DNA of 64,000 nucleotides. Origin: an uncultured Clostridia bacterium. Lineage in GTDB: Bacteria > Bacillota > Clostridia > Christensenellales > Borkfalkiaceae. A model generated the notes under the pieces. It had not been told where the DNA came from. It made no database searches and saw only the letters and a list, made by a program, of their open reading frames with translations. The stretch is from contig CAKNQN010000003.1 of NCBI GenBank assembly GCA_930990665.1, positions 1 to 64,000 of the forward strand, read 5' to 3'. Of the stretch, positions 1 to 8,129 are shown piece after piece (the first letter of the stretch is position 1; every line of letters starts with the position of its first letter). The translations under genes and the position numbers were made by a program.

Positions 1-43
1 GGCGGGGCACCCCTTTCCGAGCGTGATGCGAAAGAAGCTTTTT

Positions 44-1426
44 TCAAAGCTCGCCTGCGGCGGAAATATCTTTTACGTCAGGCTTTCCTGCGGCGGGGCC
101 GATCGCCTGTCCCCTGCCGCCCTTTTTGTTTTTCCTGTGCGCAAACAAGAGCGCCGCGCCCAGCGCCGCGGTGAGAAATTCCGCCGCGGGGAAGGAGAGC
201 CAGGCGCCCGTAACGCCCCACAGCGCGGAAAAGGCGAACGCGGCGGGGAGAAGAAGGAGAAAACCGCGCAGAAAGGTGAGAAGCTGTGCGGGGAGGGCGC
301 GTTCGCCGGCGGCGAAGAAGCTGCACAGCACGATATTGAACCCTGCAAAGGGCGCGGCGATGAAATACAGACGCAGGCCCGGCACCGCGATGGACTGCAT
401 GAGCGCGTCTCCTTCGCTGTTGAAAATGCGGGCGATGGGCGACGCGCAGGCCGCCACCGCGGCGGCGACGGCGATTGCCAAGGCGAGCGCGAACGTCGCG
501 GCACAGACAAGGAGGCGGCGGGAAGTTTCCGCATCTTCCTCCCCGTGGGCACGGCTGAACAGCGGCTGTACCCCCTGTGCAAGGCCGGTAAACAGCGAAA
601 TGACCACAAGCGAGAGGTTGGCCACCACGCCGTAAGCCGCGACGCCCGGGTTCCCTGCCAGCCTCAACAGGATAAAATTGAAGGCCACGATGACCGCGCC
701 CGTGGAGATCTGTTCGGCCAGAAAGGGCAGGCCGAGCGCAAAGCAGGGCGCCGCATAGCGCAAGAAGCGCCCTTTTGTAAAGCCGAAACTGTTGCGGCGT
801 CGGAGAAAATGCAGACTGCTCATGCAGACCCCGATGCAGGGAGCCAGCCCCGTGGCCAGAATGGCGCCGAACATCCCCCATCCGCACGGAAAGATGAAGA
901 TATAATCGAGCAGGACGTTGGAAAGGCTGCCCGCCAGCACCGATGCCATCGAAAGTTTGGGGGCGCCGTCGCTGCGGACAAAACAGACGAGAATGTCGTT
1001 GAGGAGAAATGCGGGCGAAAAGAAGAGGAGCATCCGCAGGTAGGTATCCGCCATTTCCAGAACTTCCCCCTCCGCGCCGAGGAGAGTGACGATCTGCCTT
1101 GAAAAAAGGGCGGCGACGGTGATGAGGACAGCCGCTATTCCCGCCCCGATCAGACACACCGCGGTAAAGACCGCACTCGCGCCCCGGCCGTCGCCGCGGC
1201 TTTTCAGCACCGAAAAACGGATGGCCCCGCCCATGCCCAGAAGCAGACCCAGGCCGTGCACCAGGCTGTACGAGGGCATCGCGAGATTGAGCGCCGCCAC
1301 GCCGTTCATGCCTATGCCCAGCGAAATAAAAAAGGTGTCCGCCAGAATATAGCAGGAAATGCCCAGCATCCCGAACATCCCGGGCAGAGCATAGCGGAAA
1401 AATTTGGAAAGCAGCTCGTTTTTCAT
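44..1426 (-). CDS. MATE family multidrug/Na+ antiporter
   Basis: This encodes a 460-aa, almost wholly hydrophobic protein with about twelve membrane segments in two similar halves, the length and layout usual for MATE-family cation-coupled exporters of drugs or metabolites in the cytoplasmic membrane. The start ATG at 1426 follows GAGG with a 7-nt spacer. It lies downstream of rplS on the same strand, with a hairpin-rich 330-bp gap, so it probably has its own promoter. The substrate cannot be told from the sequence. The other frames in this GC-rich stretch are shadows. Confidence 0.85.
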   Translation of the reverse strand: MKNELLSKFFRYALPGMFGMLGISCYILADTFFISLGIGMNGVAALNLAMPSYSLVHGLGLLLGMGGAIRFSVLKSRGDGRGASAVFTAVCLIGAGIAAVLITVAALFSRQIVTLLGAEGEVLEMADTYLRMLLFFSPAFLLNDILVCFVRSDGAPKLSMASVLAGSLSNVLLDYIFIFPCGWGMFGAILATGLAPCIGVCMSSLHFLRRRNSFGFTKGRFLRYAAPCFALGLPFLAEQISTGAVIVAFNFILLRLAGNPGVAAYGVVANLSLVVISLFTGLAQGVQPLFSRAHGEEDAETSRRLLVCAATFALALAIAVAAAVAACASPIARIFNSEGDALMQSIAVPGLRLYFIAAPFAGFNIVLCSFFAAGERALPAQLLTFLRGFLLLLPAAFAFSALWGVTGAWLSFPAAEFLTAALGAALLFAHRKNKKGGRGQAIGPAAGKPDVKDISAAGEL

Positions 1427-1755
1427 AGACGTACCTCAATATTCCGGTCGTGCGCCCCTATCTGCACGCAAACACGCGCCGCGCTTGCCAAGCGCGGCGC
1501 GGCCGAAAAACCGGAAAGCACCAACATGCCATCCCGCACTCTTTTTTCCAAACTCCGTATCTGAAAATGCGGATGCGGCGGCGCATTTTTTCATAGCATG
1601 GTGCGGATAGACAAAAAAATAAGCGCCGAGCGGCGCATCTTCTAAGGCCTAACGATGCGGCACCCGACGCTTAAATGCGTCTTGTTTACCCGGCGGCAAA
1701 CAAAAATTTTGTGGTTTGCCCCGCATGCGGGGCTTCGCGGCAGATGCCGCATGGC
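1427..1755. other. Intergenic region rplS/MATE with hairpins
   Basis: There is no credible gene here. An 11-bp perfect hairpin lies at 1476-1500 (GCGCCGCGCTT arms, loop GCC), and a GCCCCGC/GCGGGGC palindrome lies at about 1720-1735 just past the rplS stop, probably part of rplS termination. No tRNA-like cloverleaf was seen. Confidence 0.5.
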
Positions 1756-2100
1756 TCAGCGAACTTCTTTGATCTTCGCCGCTTTGCCGGTGCGTCCGCG
1801 CAGATAGTACAGTTTCGCCCTGCGCACTTTGCCCTTGCGGATCACGGTGATGTTCGCGATCTTGGGAGAATGCACCGGGAAAGTACGCTCCACCCCTACG
1901 CCGTAAGAGAGCCTGCGCACGGTAAACGTTTCGCGGATACCGCCGTTTTTCTTTGCGATCACAACGCCTTCAAAGGCCTGGAGCCTCTCGCGCGTGCCCT
2001 CGACGACTTTTACGCTGACCTTTACGGTGTCGCCTACGTTGAAAGCGGGAACGCTGTCCTTGAGGTTTTCCTTTTCGATCGCCTCGATCAATCCTTTCAT
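1756..2100 (-). CDS. rplS: 50S ribosomal protein L19
   Basis: This is the 114-aa bacterial L19, a large-subunit protein at the 30S-50S interface. The family hallmarks are present: a GDTVKV motif, a glutamine-rich [11 protein letters not shown] segment and the basic C-terminal [15 protein letters not shown] tail. The start ATG at 2100 is preceded by GGAGG with an 8-nt spacer, so a 13-residue upstream extension is rejected. It has its own promoter (2170-2198) and a folded leader, and is separated from trmD, its usual neighbour, by rbgA, rnhB, yraN and the inserted GIY-YIG gene. Confidence 0.97.
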   Translation of the reverse strand: MKGLIEAIEKENLKDSVPAFNVGDTVKVSVKVVEGTRERLQAFEGVVIAKKNGGIRETFTVRRLSYGVGVERTFPVHSPKIANITVIRKGKVRRAKLYYLRGRTGKAAKIKEVR

Positions 2101-2163
2101 CGACTTTACCTCCATTGTACGAAGCGTTCGTGGCCGCATTTGCCAGAGGACCGCCCGAAGTCT
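2101..2163 (-). promoter_or_regulatory. Putative L19 autoregulatory leader
   Basis: The predicted transcript starts near 2163. Its first bases GACTT can pair with AAGTC just before the start codon, CCTC can pair with the GAGG of the Shine-Dalgarno site, and ACGAA/TTCGT forms an inner hairpin. The nested pairing would hide the ribosome-binding site. Firmicutes rplS genes are known to carry an autoregulatory L19 leader; membership of that Rfam family is my inference. Confidence 0.5.
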
Positions 2164-2169
2164 TTTGCT

Positions 2170-2198
2170 ATTTTATCATAATTTTCGCCTGTGTGCAA
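2170..2198 (-). promoter_or_regulatory. rplS promoter
   Basis: A -35 box TTGCAC (2193-2198) and a -10 box TAAAAT (2170-2175) are separated by exactly 17 bp on the minus strand, about 70 bp upstream of the rplS start. Confidence 0.65.
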
Positions 2199-2244
2199 CA
2201 ATTTTTATACGTCATTTGGGATTTTTTCCGAATTTCCGCGAATT

Positions 2245-2640
2245 TTATCGCCTTTTTCCGCAAAAATACCCCTCCGGCATCCCGAAAGCGCCCTCGATAT
2301 GGCTGATATGGTCGGCAAACACTTCCGCTACGTCGAAGCGCACATTGACGTCCTCCCTGCGCATCCGCGCGAGAAACCAGCGCGCGATATCCGCGTAGCG
2401 CCTCTGCTTGTGCCTCTCCACCGCCTCGGCGGGCGTTCCGAATTTCTCACAAAGACGGGTCTTCACCTCGCAGAAAACGACGGTGTCTTCGCAGAGCGCC
2501 ACGATGTCCGCTTCGCCGAATGGGGTCTTGTAGTTGAGCTTGAGGATCTTGTAACCCTTCTTTTTCAGAAATTTTGCGGCGCGCCGCTCTCCTTTTCTGC
2601 CGAGATCTTTTTTAGAAAGGATCGCCTGTGTATCGGACAT
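2245..2640 (-). CDS. yraN: UPF0102 (YraN) nuclease-fold protein
   Basis: This 131-aa protein belongs to the YraN/UPF0102 family, which has a restriction-endonuclease-like fold and no firmly proven function; roles in DNA recombination are suspected. The family core is present: a GE-x-D motif (Glu43, Asp45) followed by a FCEVKTR motif (Glu58, Lys60). The start at 2640 lies 76 bp inside the 3' end of rnhB in another frame, so the two are translationally coupled. The pairing rnhB-yraN is classic in Bacillota (rnhB-ylqG/ylqH region) and supports the assignment. Confidence 0.88.
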   Translation of the reverse strand: MSDTQAILSKKDLGRKGERRAAKFLKKKGYKILKLNYKTPFGEADIVALCEDTVVFCEVKTRLCEKFGTPAEAVERHKQRRYADIARWFLARMRREDVNVRFDVAEVFADHISHIEGAFGMPEGYFCGKRR

Positions 2641-3224
2641 GGGCCGAACTCCTTGACGGCGGCAAGATGCTCCGCCGTGCCGTACCCCTTGTTCCGCGCA
2701 AAGCCGTAGCAGGGATACTCTTTGTCGTATTCGCGCATGAGCGCGTCGCGATAGACTTTGGCGAGGATGCTCGCCGCGCCGATACTGTAAGAGAGCGCAT
2801 CCCCGCGCACGATGTTCTGCTGCGGGAGATCGATGCGGATACGGAAATTTCCGTCCACAAACACGATGTCCGGCTGCACCGAAAGTCCTTCCACCGCCCG
2901 CTTCATGCACCGCTTGGTCGCCTCTAAAATGTTGATCTCGTCGATGGTCTCGGGGCTCTCCAGACAGATCTTGTAGGCGATCGCCCGCTCGCGGATGAGG
3001 GCGGCAAGCTGTTCGCGCTTTTCCTCCCGGATCTTCTTGCTGTCGTCCACGCCTTCTATGAGCTCCCCCTCGCCGAGGGGAAGTATGACCGCCGCACAGA
3101 CGACCGGCCCTGCCAGCGGCCCCCGCCCCACCTCGTCTACGCCGGCAATGTACTCGGCGCCGAGAGTCAGCATCTCCTTTTCATATGCGAGCTTGTCCCG
3201 CTCGATCTTCTTTCGTCTCTGCAT
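2565..3224 (-). CDS. rnhB: Ribonuclease HII
   Basis: This 219-aa enzyme cuts the RNA strand of RNA-DNA hybrids and starts removal of misincorporated ribonucleotides. The signature AGVDEVGRGPLAGPV at residues 27-41 carries catalytic Asp30 and Glu31, and a VFVDGN motif supplies the next acidic residue. The start ATG at 3224 has AAGGA upstream. It lies 21 bp downstream of rbgA and overlaps yraN by 76 bp, so the three are probably one transcript. The C-terminal tail encoded in the overlap is the least conserved part. Confidence 0.95.
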   Translation of the reverse strand: MQRRKKIERDKLAYEKEMLTLGAEYIAGVDEVGRGPLAGPVVCAAVILPLGEGELIEGVDDSKKIREEKREQLAALIRERAIAYKICLESPETIDEINILEATKRCMKRAVEGLSVQPDIVFVDGNFRIRIDLPQQNIVRGDALSYSIGAASILAKVYRDALMREYDKEYPCYGFARNKGYGTAEHLAAVKEFGPCPIHRRSFLKKISAEKESGAPQNF

Positions 3225-3245
3225 TTGTCATCCTTTGCGATCCTC

Positions 3246-4106
3246 TCAGCGGAGAGAATCCGCATAGTCGGCGGCGCATTCCAAAGAGATCGCCCCCAGC
3301 CGGCCTTTGCGGAAATCGTCGATGATCGCCTTTCCACCGCGCTCATAATCAAAGTCGCCGCCCCGCAGCATAAAACCGCGGCGCCGGCACACCTGTTCGT
3401 ACATGGCAAGCGGCGAAGAAAAGTCTTCGATTTCGTACCGTTCGCGCAAAAAATCGGGGTACGTTACCGAAATTTCGCGCAAAAATTCGAGGGCGAGTTC
3501 GCTCATGTCCAGGATGTCGTCGTTGATGCTGCCGATGTAGGCGAGGTGCCGCGCAAGCGTCTGATCATCGAAGGAAGGGGGCATGGTGCCCGGGGTATCG
3601 AGGAGCTCGAACCCTGCACAGCGGATCCACTGTTTGCCCCGCGTGACGCCCGCCTTGTCGCCGGTGGCGGCGCGCTTTCCGCCGCCGAGCGCGTTGATCA
3701 CGCTGCTCTTGCCCGTGTTCGGCACGCCGCAGACCATCAGTTTGGGGACGCGCTCCATCCCCTTCGCCTCGTCTTTGGCGAATTTTTCGCGGAGAAGCTC
3801 TCCCACGCGAGCGGCGATCGCGCGGGCCGAACCCTGGCGGGTCGCCGCGCATTTGAGGGCCGCCATGCCCGCCTTCGAGAAGGCGGAAAGGGAGGCGTCC
3901 GTCTTTTTGTCATCCGCAAGGTCCGCCTTGTTGAGGATGTACAGCACGGGTTTCCCGCCGAAAAGCCTGTTGAGTTTTTTGTTGATCGTGGCCGCCGGCG
4001 CGCGCGCATCGAGCACGACGAGAACCCCGTCCACAAGCCGGACGCTCTCCTCCATCATGCGCATCGCCTTGGTCATGTGGCCGGGAAACCATTGGATGTG
4101 CTGCAT
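3246..4106 (-). CDS. rbgA: Ribosome biogenesis GTPase RbgA (YlqF)
   Basis: This 286-aa protein is a circularly permuted GTPase: the G4 motif NKAD (59-62) comes before the P-loop GVPNTGKS (127-134) and the G3 motif DTPG. RbgA completes late 50S subunit assembly (around L16 incorporation) in Bacillus. The N-terminal IQWFPGHMTKAM motif is diagnostic. It is the first gene after the intergenic element at 4123-4473, with GGAG placed before ATG 4106, and stands upstream of rnhB-yraN as in Bacillus (rplS-ylqF-rnhB). Confidence 0.95.
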   Translation of the reverse strand: MQHIQWFPGHMTKAMRMMEESVRLVDGVLVVLDARAPAATINKKLNRLFGGKPVLYILNKADLADDKKTDASLSAFSKAGMAALKCAATRQGSARAIAARVGELLREKFAKDEAKGMERVPKLMVCGVPNTGKSSVINALGGGKRAATGDKAGVTRGKQWIRCAGFELLDTPGTMPPSFDDQTLARHLAYIGSINDDILDMSELALEFLREISVTYPDFLRERYEIEDFSSPLAMYEQVCRRRGFMLRGGDFDYERGGKAIIDDFRKGRLGAISLECAADYADSLR

Positions 4107-4122
4107 AGAACTCCTTATTTTT

Positions 4123-4473
4123 GTTCACGAAAATTCGTGAAAAGTGTTCACGAATTTTCCGTGATTCTCAGGAAAAACCCACCGTTCGCCGCGCGCTTTG
4201 CGACGGCTCGGCGCTCGGTTTTTCCTCTGCCTCGTCGCAACAAGGTAATTTTCGCGCGCGGCTAATCGCCGCTTGCTCTTATACGCTTGTTGCTCCTCTT
4301 CCCAAAAAATCTTTGCTGCGCAAATCTTTTTCGGGATGCCCTGTTTGTTTAGGGGCTCCCCTTTATAGAAAACGCGGCATTCACCTTTTCCGCTTGTGCC
4401 GAATGTTTTCGGCAATTTGGGGGCGCTTTTTGAAAAGTGTGATTTTCAAACGCGCAGGTGATTTATATTATTT
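4123..4473. repeat. Structured intergenic element, copy 1
   Basis: This is copy 1 of a five-copy family. Hairpin P1 spans 4125-4164 (outer TCACG/CGTGA, inner CGTGAA/TTCACG, loop AAGTG). P2 follows within a GGAAAAACC...GGTTTTTCC bracket. A roughly 120-bp insertion relative to copy 3 comes next, then TTTAGGGGCTC and ATTCACC. P4 spans 4398-4413 (GCCGAA/TTCGGC) and P5 4429-4450 (TTTGAAAA/TTTTCAAA, loop GTGTGA) between GCGC and CGCGC. The AT-rich tail runs into the stop codon of the GIY-YIG gene. An antisense ORF (4125-4412) is discussed under findings. Confidence 0.75.
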
Positions 4474-5820
4474 TTAATTATCAAAGCGCCAAAAACAACC
4501 TGCACACTTTGTGTTTTTCTTAATTGCCTCCGAAAGTGTTGTGGGATTCCTTCCTATTCTTCTTGCCGCTCCAGATATAGAATCAAATATTTCTCCTGTA
4601 GTCAGATTGATAACTCTCTTTGCTTGTCCATTCCTAAATATTCTATCAACCTGCTCTATCTTACGAAAATTCTTAATATCTTCCTCAAAGCACCAATGAT
4701 AACCACCTGATGTATATTTCCAGTTATTACAACATTTTAGTAAATTTTTAATATTAAAAAATTTTTCTGCTTCTGTGATTGAATTAAACGTCATTTTTAA
4801 TTCTACACAATAAACTTTTCTTGAATCACTCCTAATTGATTTTCTTTCACCTAAAGTGGCATATTCTTTTTCATAACTAAAACAAAAATGTAAACCTTTT
4901 ATGGTTTTATATATACAAAGAGGATTTTGATATTTTAATAATCTAGATAATTCACCTGAACTAATTTTTAATTCTTTACAACATTCTGTATAAGATTCCC
5001 ACTCCTTGTCCAAATCTAAACAATAAACAGGTTTTCTAATTTTTGAATTGCTCTTCTTCCTTTCATATTTTTCCCAATCGCTTTCATTATACCCTTCTAA
5101 ATAAGCAAAATAGAAACCTTTCGTACAAGAATGTTTTTTACATGCTCTTGATAAATATTGAGTCTTTATTCCTGTTAATCTAGAACACTCAGTCAGACTT
5201 TCAAAAATATCTCCAGTATCCACACAAATAATTTTTATTTTATGCCCTTTCTTCTCATTAGAAACATTTTTATCAACTGGTTTATAATTAAAAAAATCAA
5301 CCATTCGACAAAAATGAAACCCAAAACAAGTTAAATTCTCTTTGCCTATTACTTTAATTATCGGATTTTTCTTTTTATAATTATTACTATAACCATTGCT
5401 TATAAACCATTCAAGCGCTATAGTTGGATTCGGAAAAAATTTCATTAACTCATAACAAACTATAAAATCTATTTTATTTCTCTTTTTTTGCTGTATCGTC
5501 GTTCTTGCCTTATCGACAGCCTCAAAACTAATTGAATCACCTCCTATTGTCATATTATACCCATAATTAAAGTCATAAGAATTATAAAAGCCAATCCAAT
5601 ATTTTTCTCGTTCATTAGCCAATGTTTGGCTTTCAATATTATCTTCTAAGATTTCATGTAGAAAAGCATCCCATCCATATTTTTTTATTGCACATGAAAA
5701 TCTAGTTCTGGGATTAAATGTATATCCCTTGCCGCTTCTCCAACGTTCTGCAGCCCCTTTTCTTGTTTGCCCTATATAGACCTTTCCGCTGGGAGAGGTA
5801 TGTTTATAAATTAACCACAT
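4474..5820 (-). CDS. GIY-YIG endonuclease with NUMOD1-like repeats
   Basis: This 448-aa protein starts with a GIY-YIG nuclease domain (residues 1-95; LIYKHT and VYIGQT strands, then an Arg-rich helix) as in phage and intron homing endonucleases. The rest holds about four NUMOD1-like DNA-binding units, each with a hydrophobic strand, a helix-turn-helix and a closing G-x-(H/Y/F)-(F/W)-x-(F/Y) strand, ending near residues 260, 325, 385 and 448. ATG 5820 starts one base after the trmD stop, with GGAG inside the last trmD codons. Its very low GC against a GC-rich background marks it as transferred. A nicking or homing role is inferred. Confidence 0.85.
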   Translation of the reverse strand: MWLIYKHTSPSGKVYIGQTRKGAAERWRSGKGYTFNPRTRFSCAIKKYGWDAFLHEILEDNIESQTLANEREKYWIGFYNSYDFNYGYNMTIGGDSISFEAVDKARTTIQQKKRNKIDFIVCYELMKFFPNPTIALEWFISNGYSNNYKKKNPIIKVIGKENLTCFGFHFCRMVDFFNYKPVDKNVSNEKKGHKIKIICVDTGDIFESLTECSRLTGIKTQYLSRACKKHSCTKGFYFAYLEGYNESDWEKYERKKSNSKIRKPVYCLDLDKEWESYTECCKELKISSGELSRLLKYQNPLCIYKTIKGLHFCFSYEKEYATLGERKSIRSDSRKVYCVELKMTFNSITEAEKFFNIKNLLKCCNNWKYTSGGYHWCFEEDIKNFRKIEQVDRIFRNGQAKRVINLTTGEIFDSISGAARRIGRNPTTLSEAIKKNTKCAGCFWRFDN

Positions 5821-5821
5821 T

Positions 5822-6490
5822 TTACTTCTCCAGCAGATCTGGCCGCTTTTCGCGGGTGAGCTTTTCCGACTGCTCACGACGCCATTTGTCGATCTCGGCG
5901 TGGTTGCCGCTGCGCAGCACTTCCGGCACCGCGAGCCCGCCGTATTCCACCGGACGGGTGTATTGCGGGTATTCCAGCGCGTTTTCCGAAAAACTCTCCT
6001 GCACCAGCGAAGAGGTATTGATCACCCCTTCCACATACCGCGCAAGGCAATCCGCCACGACCATCGCGGGCAACTCGCCGCCCGTGAGGACATAGTCGCC
6101 GATGCTGATCTCTTCGTCGATAAAAAGGTCGATGACGCGCTGATCAATCCCCTCGTAATGCCCGCACAGAAGAATGATATGCTCGTATCCGAGCAGCTCG
6201 AACACCTTCTGCTGGCGGAAAGTTTCTCCCTTGGGGGAAAGATAGATGCGGCGCGCCCTGTGTTCCGGGTCAAGCGCCGCGATCGCCGAACCGATGGGCT
6301 GGGGCGTCATCACCATGCCCGCGCCGCCGCCGAAGGGGTAATCGTCGCACTTTTTGTGCTTGTCTTCCGAATAGTCGCGGATATTCACGACGTTGATGCT
6401 TATTTTCTTTTCCTTCTGTGCCCTGCCCAGTATGCTCGCCGAAAGGGGCGCAAACATCTCGGGAAAGAGGGTCAAAATGTCGATCTTCAT
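5822..6490 (-). CDS. trmD: tRNA (guanine37-N1)-methyltransferase
   Basis: This 222-aa SPOUT methyltransferase methylates G37 of tRNAs with S-adenosylmethionine, preventing +1 frameshifts. It starts MKIDILTLFPEMF, typical of TrmD, and contains the DDYPFGGGAGMVM loop and the LCGHYEGIDQRV and SIGDYVLTGGELPA trefoil-knot motifs. It overlaps the SGNH gene by 4 bp (ATGA) and is followed directly by the GIY-YIG gene. It is slightly shorter than the Bacillus enzyme but the core is complete. Confidence 0.97.
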   Translation of the reverse strand: MKIDILTLFPEMFAPLSASILGRAQKEKKISINVVNIRDYSEDKHKKCDDYPFGGGAGMVMTPQPIGSAIAALDPEHRARRIYLSPKGETFRQQKVFELLGYEHIILLCGHYEGIDQRVIDLFIDEEISIGDYVLTGGELPAMVVADCLARYVEGVINTSSLVQESFSENALEYPQYTRPVEYGGLAVPEVLRSGNHAEIDKWRREQSEKLTREKRPDLLEK

Positions 6491-7218
6491 TCTTCAAAAA
6501 TCGTTTCCAACAGGGAGATCGCAAACAGATCATGCATTTCGCGCGTGGGATGATTGATGTGGTTACTCAGAAGCGCCGTGGTGTCCACGCCCGCCGCACG
6601 CAGATTTTTCCAGCGTGCAAAACAGTCGCACACCTTCGCGCCGCATTCAATAGCCGCCCCTTTCGCATCCTCCAGATACGCTTCCAGTCTGCCCTCTTTG
6701 GTGACCGCAACGACGCTCTCTGCCGGCGCACGCAGTGCCGCGTGCAGAATGTTGGGGTCGACATATTCGCACATCATGTTGGGCGTCATGAAGATGACTT
6801 CGCTGCCGCTCTCTTTCAGCTTCGTGAAGATTTCGCGCAGGGCGGATACATACGCCGCGCGCTTTTCTTTTTCCGGGCCGGCCATGCAGTCGTTCAGACC
6901 ATAGCAGACGACGGTCAGATCGGGATGATGCGGCAAAATGTCCCGCGCGAGGCGCTTGGCGCCATTCGGCGCATTGTCGCCGCTGATGCCCGCGTTTACC
7001 AGATTGATCTGCGCGCGCGGGAAAAGTTTGCTCAGCATGCGCACGAGCCTCGCCGAATAGGCGTTTTCCCGTTCGTAGACGGTGTCGAAAGCGGTGTCGC
7101 TCACGAGCCGCAGCTCAAAACATCCGTGCGTGACGCTGTCGCCCAAAAAGGCGATCGTCACGGCTTCCGAGCCGTATAAATCAGCGTTTTTCCGGCTTAA
7201 TTTTTGCAAAAATTTCAT
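6487..7218 (-). CDS. SGNH/GDSL hydrolase
   Basis: This 243-aa predicted cytoplasmic esterase shows the four SGNH blocks: GDS with nucleophile Ser28, a Gly block (NAGISGD), an Asn block (YGLND) and a C-terminal His in NHPTREMHD. Such enzymes deacylate sugars, lipids or small esters; the substrate here is unknown. It has no signal peptide. It sits between the RimM-like fusion gene and trmD, overlapping trmD by 4 bp, an uncommon passenger in this ribosomal operon. GGGAG precedes ATG 7218. Confidence 0.85.
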   Translation of the reverse strand: MKFLQKLSRKNADLYGSEAVTIAFLGDSVTHGCFELRLVSDTAFDTVYERENAYSARLVRMLSKLFPRAQINLVNAGISGDNAPNGAKRLARDILPHHPDLTVVCYGLNDCMAGPEKEKRAAYVSALREIFTKLKESGSEVIFMTPNMMCEYVDPNILHAALRAPAESVVAVTKEGRLEAYLEDAKGAAIECGAKVCDCFARWKNLRAAGVDTTALLSNHINHPTREMHDLFAISLLETIFEE

Positions 7219-7247
7219 GACTTTTCTCCCTTCGTCTGCGTATTTGT

Positions 7248-8129
7248 TTATTTATTTTTCTGTAGCTGTGCGAAGTATTTATCCGAATCGAATACTATTT
7301 TCTTTTTTTGTACATCCATTTCGAGAATCAAGTCTTCCTCGACGGAAATATCTATTTCTTTGCTGCCCGTTTCTATTCTGTAAATATCTGTTTTTTCCGG
7401 AAAAACGTCCACGATTTTACCTATACGTATGCCTTTTTCCGTATACACTTCGCACCCTACAATCATCTCGATATCAAATCTGTTCTCTTGGGGATCATCT
7501 TCCGGTTCAGGCTCTTCCTCTACGCCGAGCGCGGAAAAGCCTTCCTTCGCATTATCACTTCCGCTGCCGTACTCGCCTTCCTCGGGCACGCTTTCGGGCG
7601 CGTCCGCGCGGCGTAATATCTCGTCCAAAATGCGGCGAGAATACTCCTCGCCCCACTTATGCACGCCAAACAGAATATATTCCCCGTTTTTACAATACAC
7701 GCATAGGGTGTCGACGTCATAATCGGTACATCTTCCTCTTGCGCGGACATGATCGCCGTATTCGTCCGCCTTATTGATGCAGGCGCCGCGGATATCCTCG
7801 TAGCGCGCCTCCATGCTCGGCCATGCCCACGCCTGTTCGTGCCAGAACACGACGCGGTCCGAATAAAACTCAATACGCTTATATGCAGGGCGCATAATCT
7901 TACGATCAAAAAACCACGCAAACAGAAAAAACGCAACGGCAAGAATTGAAAAAAACAAAAAGACAATCGCCGCCGCCCATTCGGCCGAAATAAAGGTCAT
8001 TACAGCCACAAACAGAAAAAATCCGCCGAAAATACCCGAGCCGATCAACAGCAGCTTGCGGCGTTTTTTTGAATCTTTTCCGCCGCCCGCATAAAAGACG
8101 AGTTTTTCTTCCCCCTTTTGCCCTTTCAT
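7248..8129 (-). CDS. Membrane protein with YcxB-like region and RimM-type PRC barrel
   Basis: This 293-aa protein has two membrane segments (about 27-47 and 50-72), a soluble region resembling YcxB/PH-like bacterial domains (about 75-180), an acidic low-complexity linker (185-210) and a C-terminal PRC barrel (212-285). The barrel resembles that of the neighbouring RimM: GCEV, a (V/I)R-x-G-x-I motif, a D-V-x-P-x-(H/K)-TDI motif, KEI and the closing DV-x-KK segment all match in order. It overlaps rimM by 4 bp (ATGA). I infer a local duplication of the RimM C-terminal domain followed by fusion to a membrane protein. Function is unknown. Confidence 0.75.
   Translation of the reverse strand: MKGQKGEEKLVFYAGGGKDSKKRRKLLLIGSGIFGGFFLFVAVMTFISAEWAAAIVFLFFSILAVAFFLFAWFFDRKIMRPAYKRIEFYSDRVVFWHEQAWAWPSMEARYEDIRGACINKADEYGDHVRARGRCTDYDVDTLCVYCKNGEYILFGVHKWGEEYSRRILDEILRRADAPESVPEEGEYGSGSDNAKEGFSALGVEEEPEPEDDPQENRFDIEMIVGCEVYTEKGIRIGKIVDVFPEKTDIYRIETGSKEIDISVEEDLILEMDVQKKKIVFDSDKYFAQLQKNK

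Noticed and set aside
1560..1700. Possible tRNA or small RNA in the rplS/MATE gap
   Set aside because: Only small GC-rich hairpins are present; there is no cloverleaf or T-arm consensus.
4474..5877. Prophage or group I intron around the GIY-YIG gene
   Set aside because: No phage genes, no intron core structure and trmD is intact; it looks like a free-standing endonuclease.
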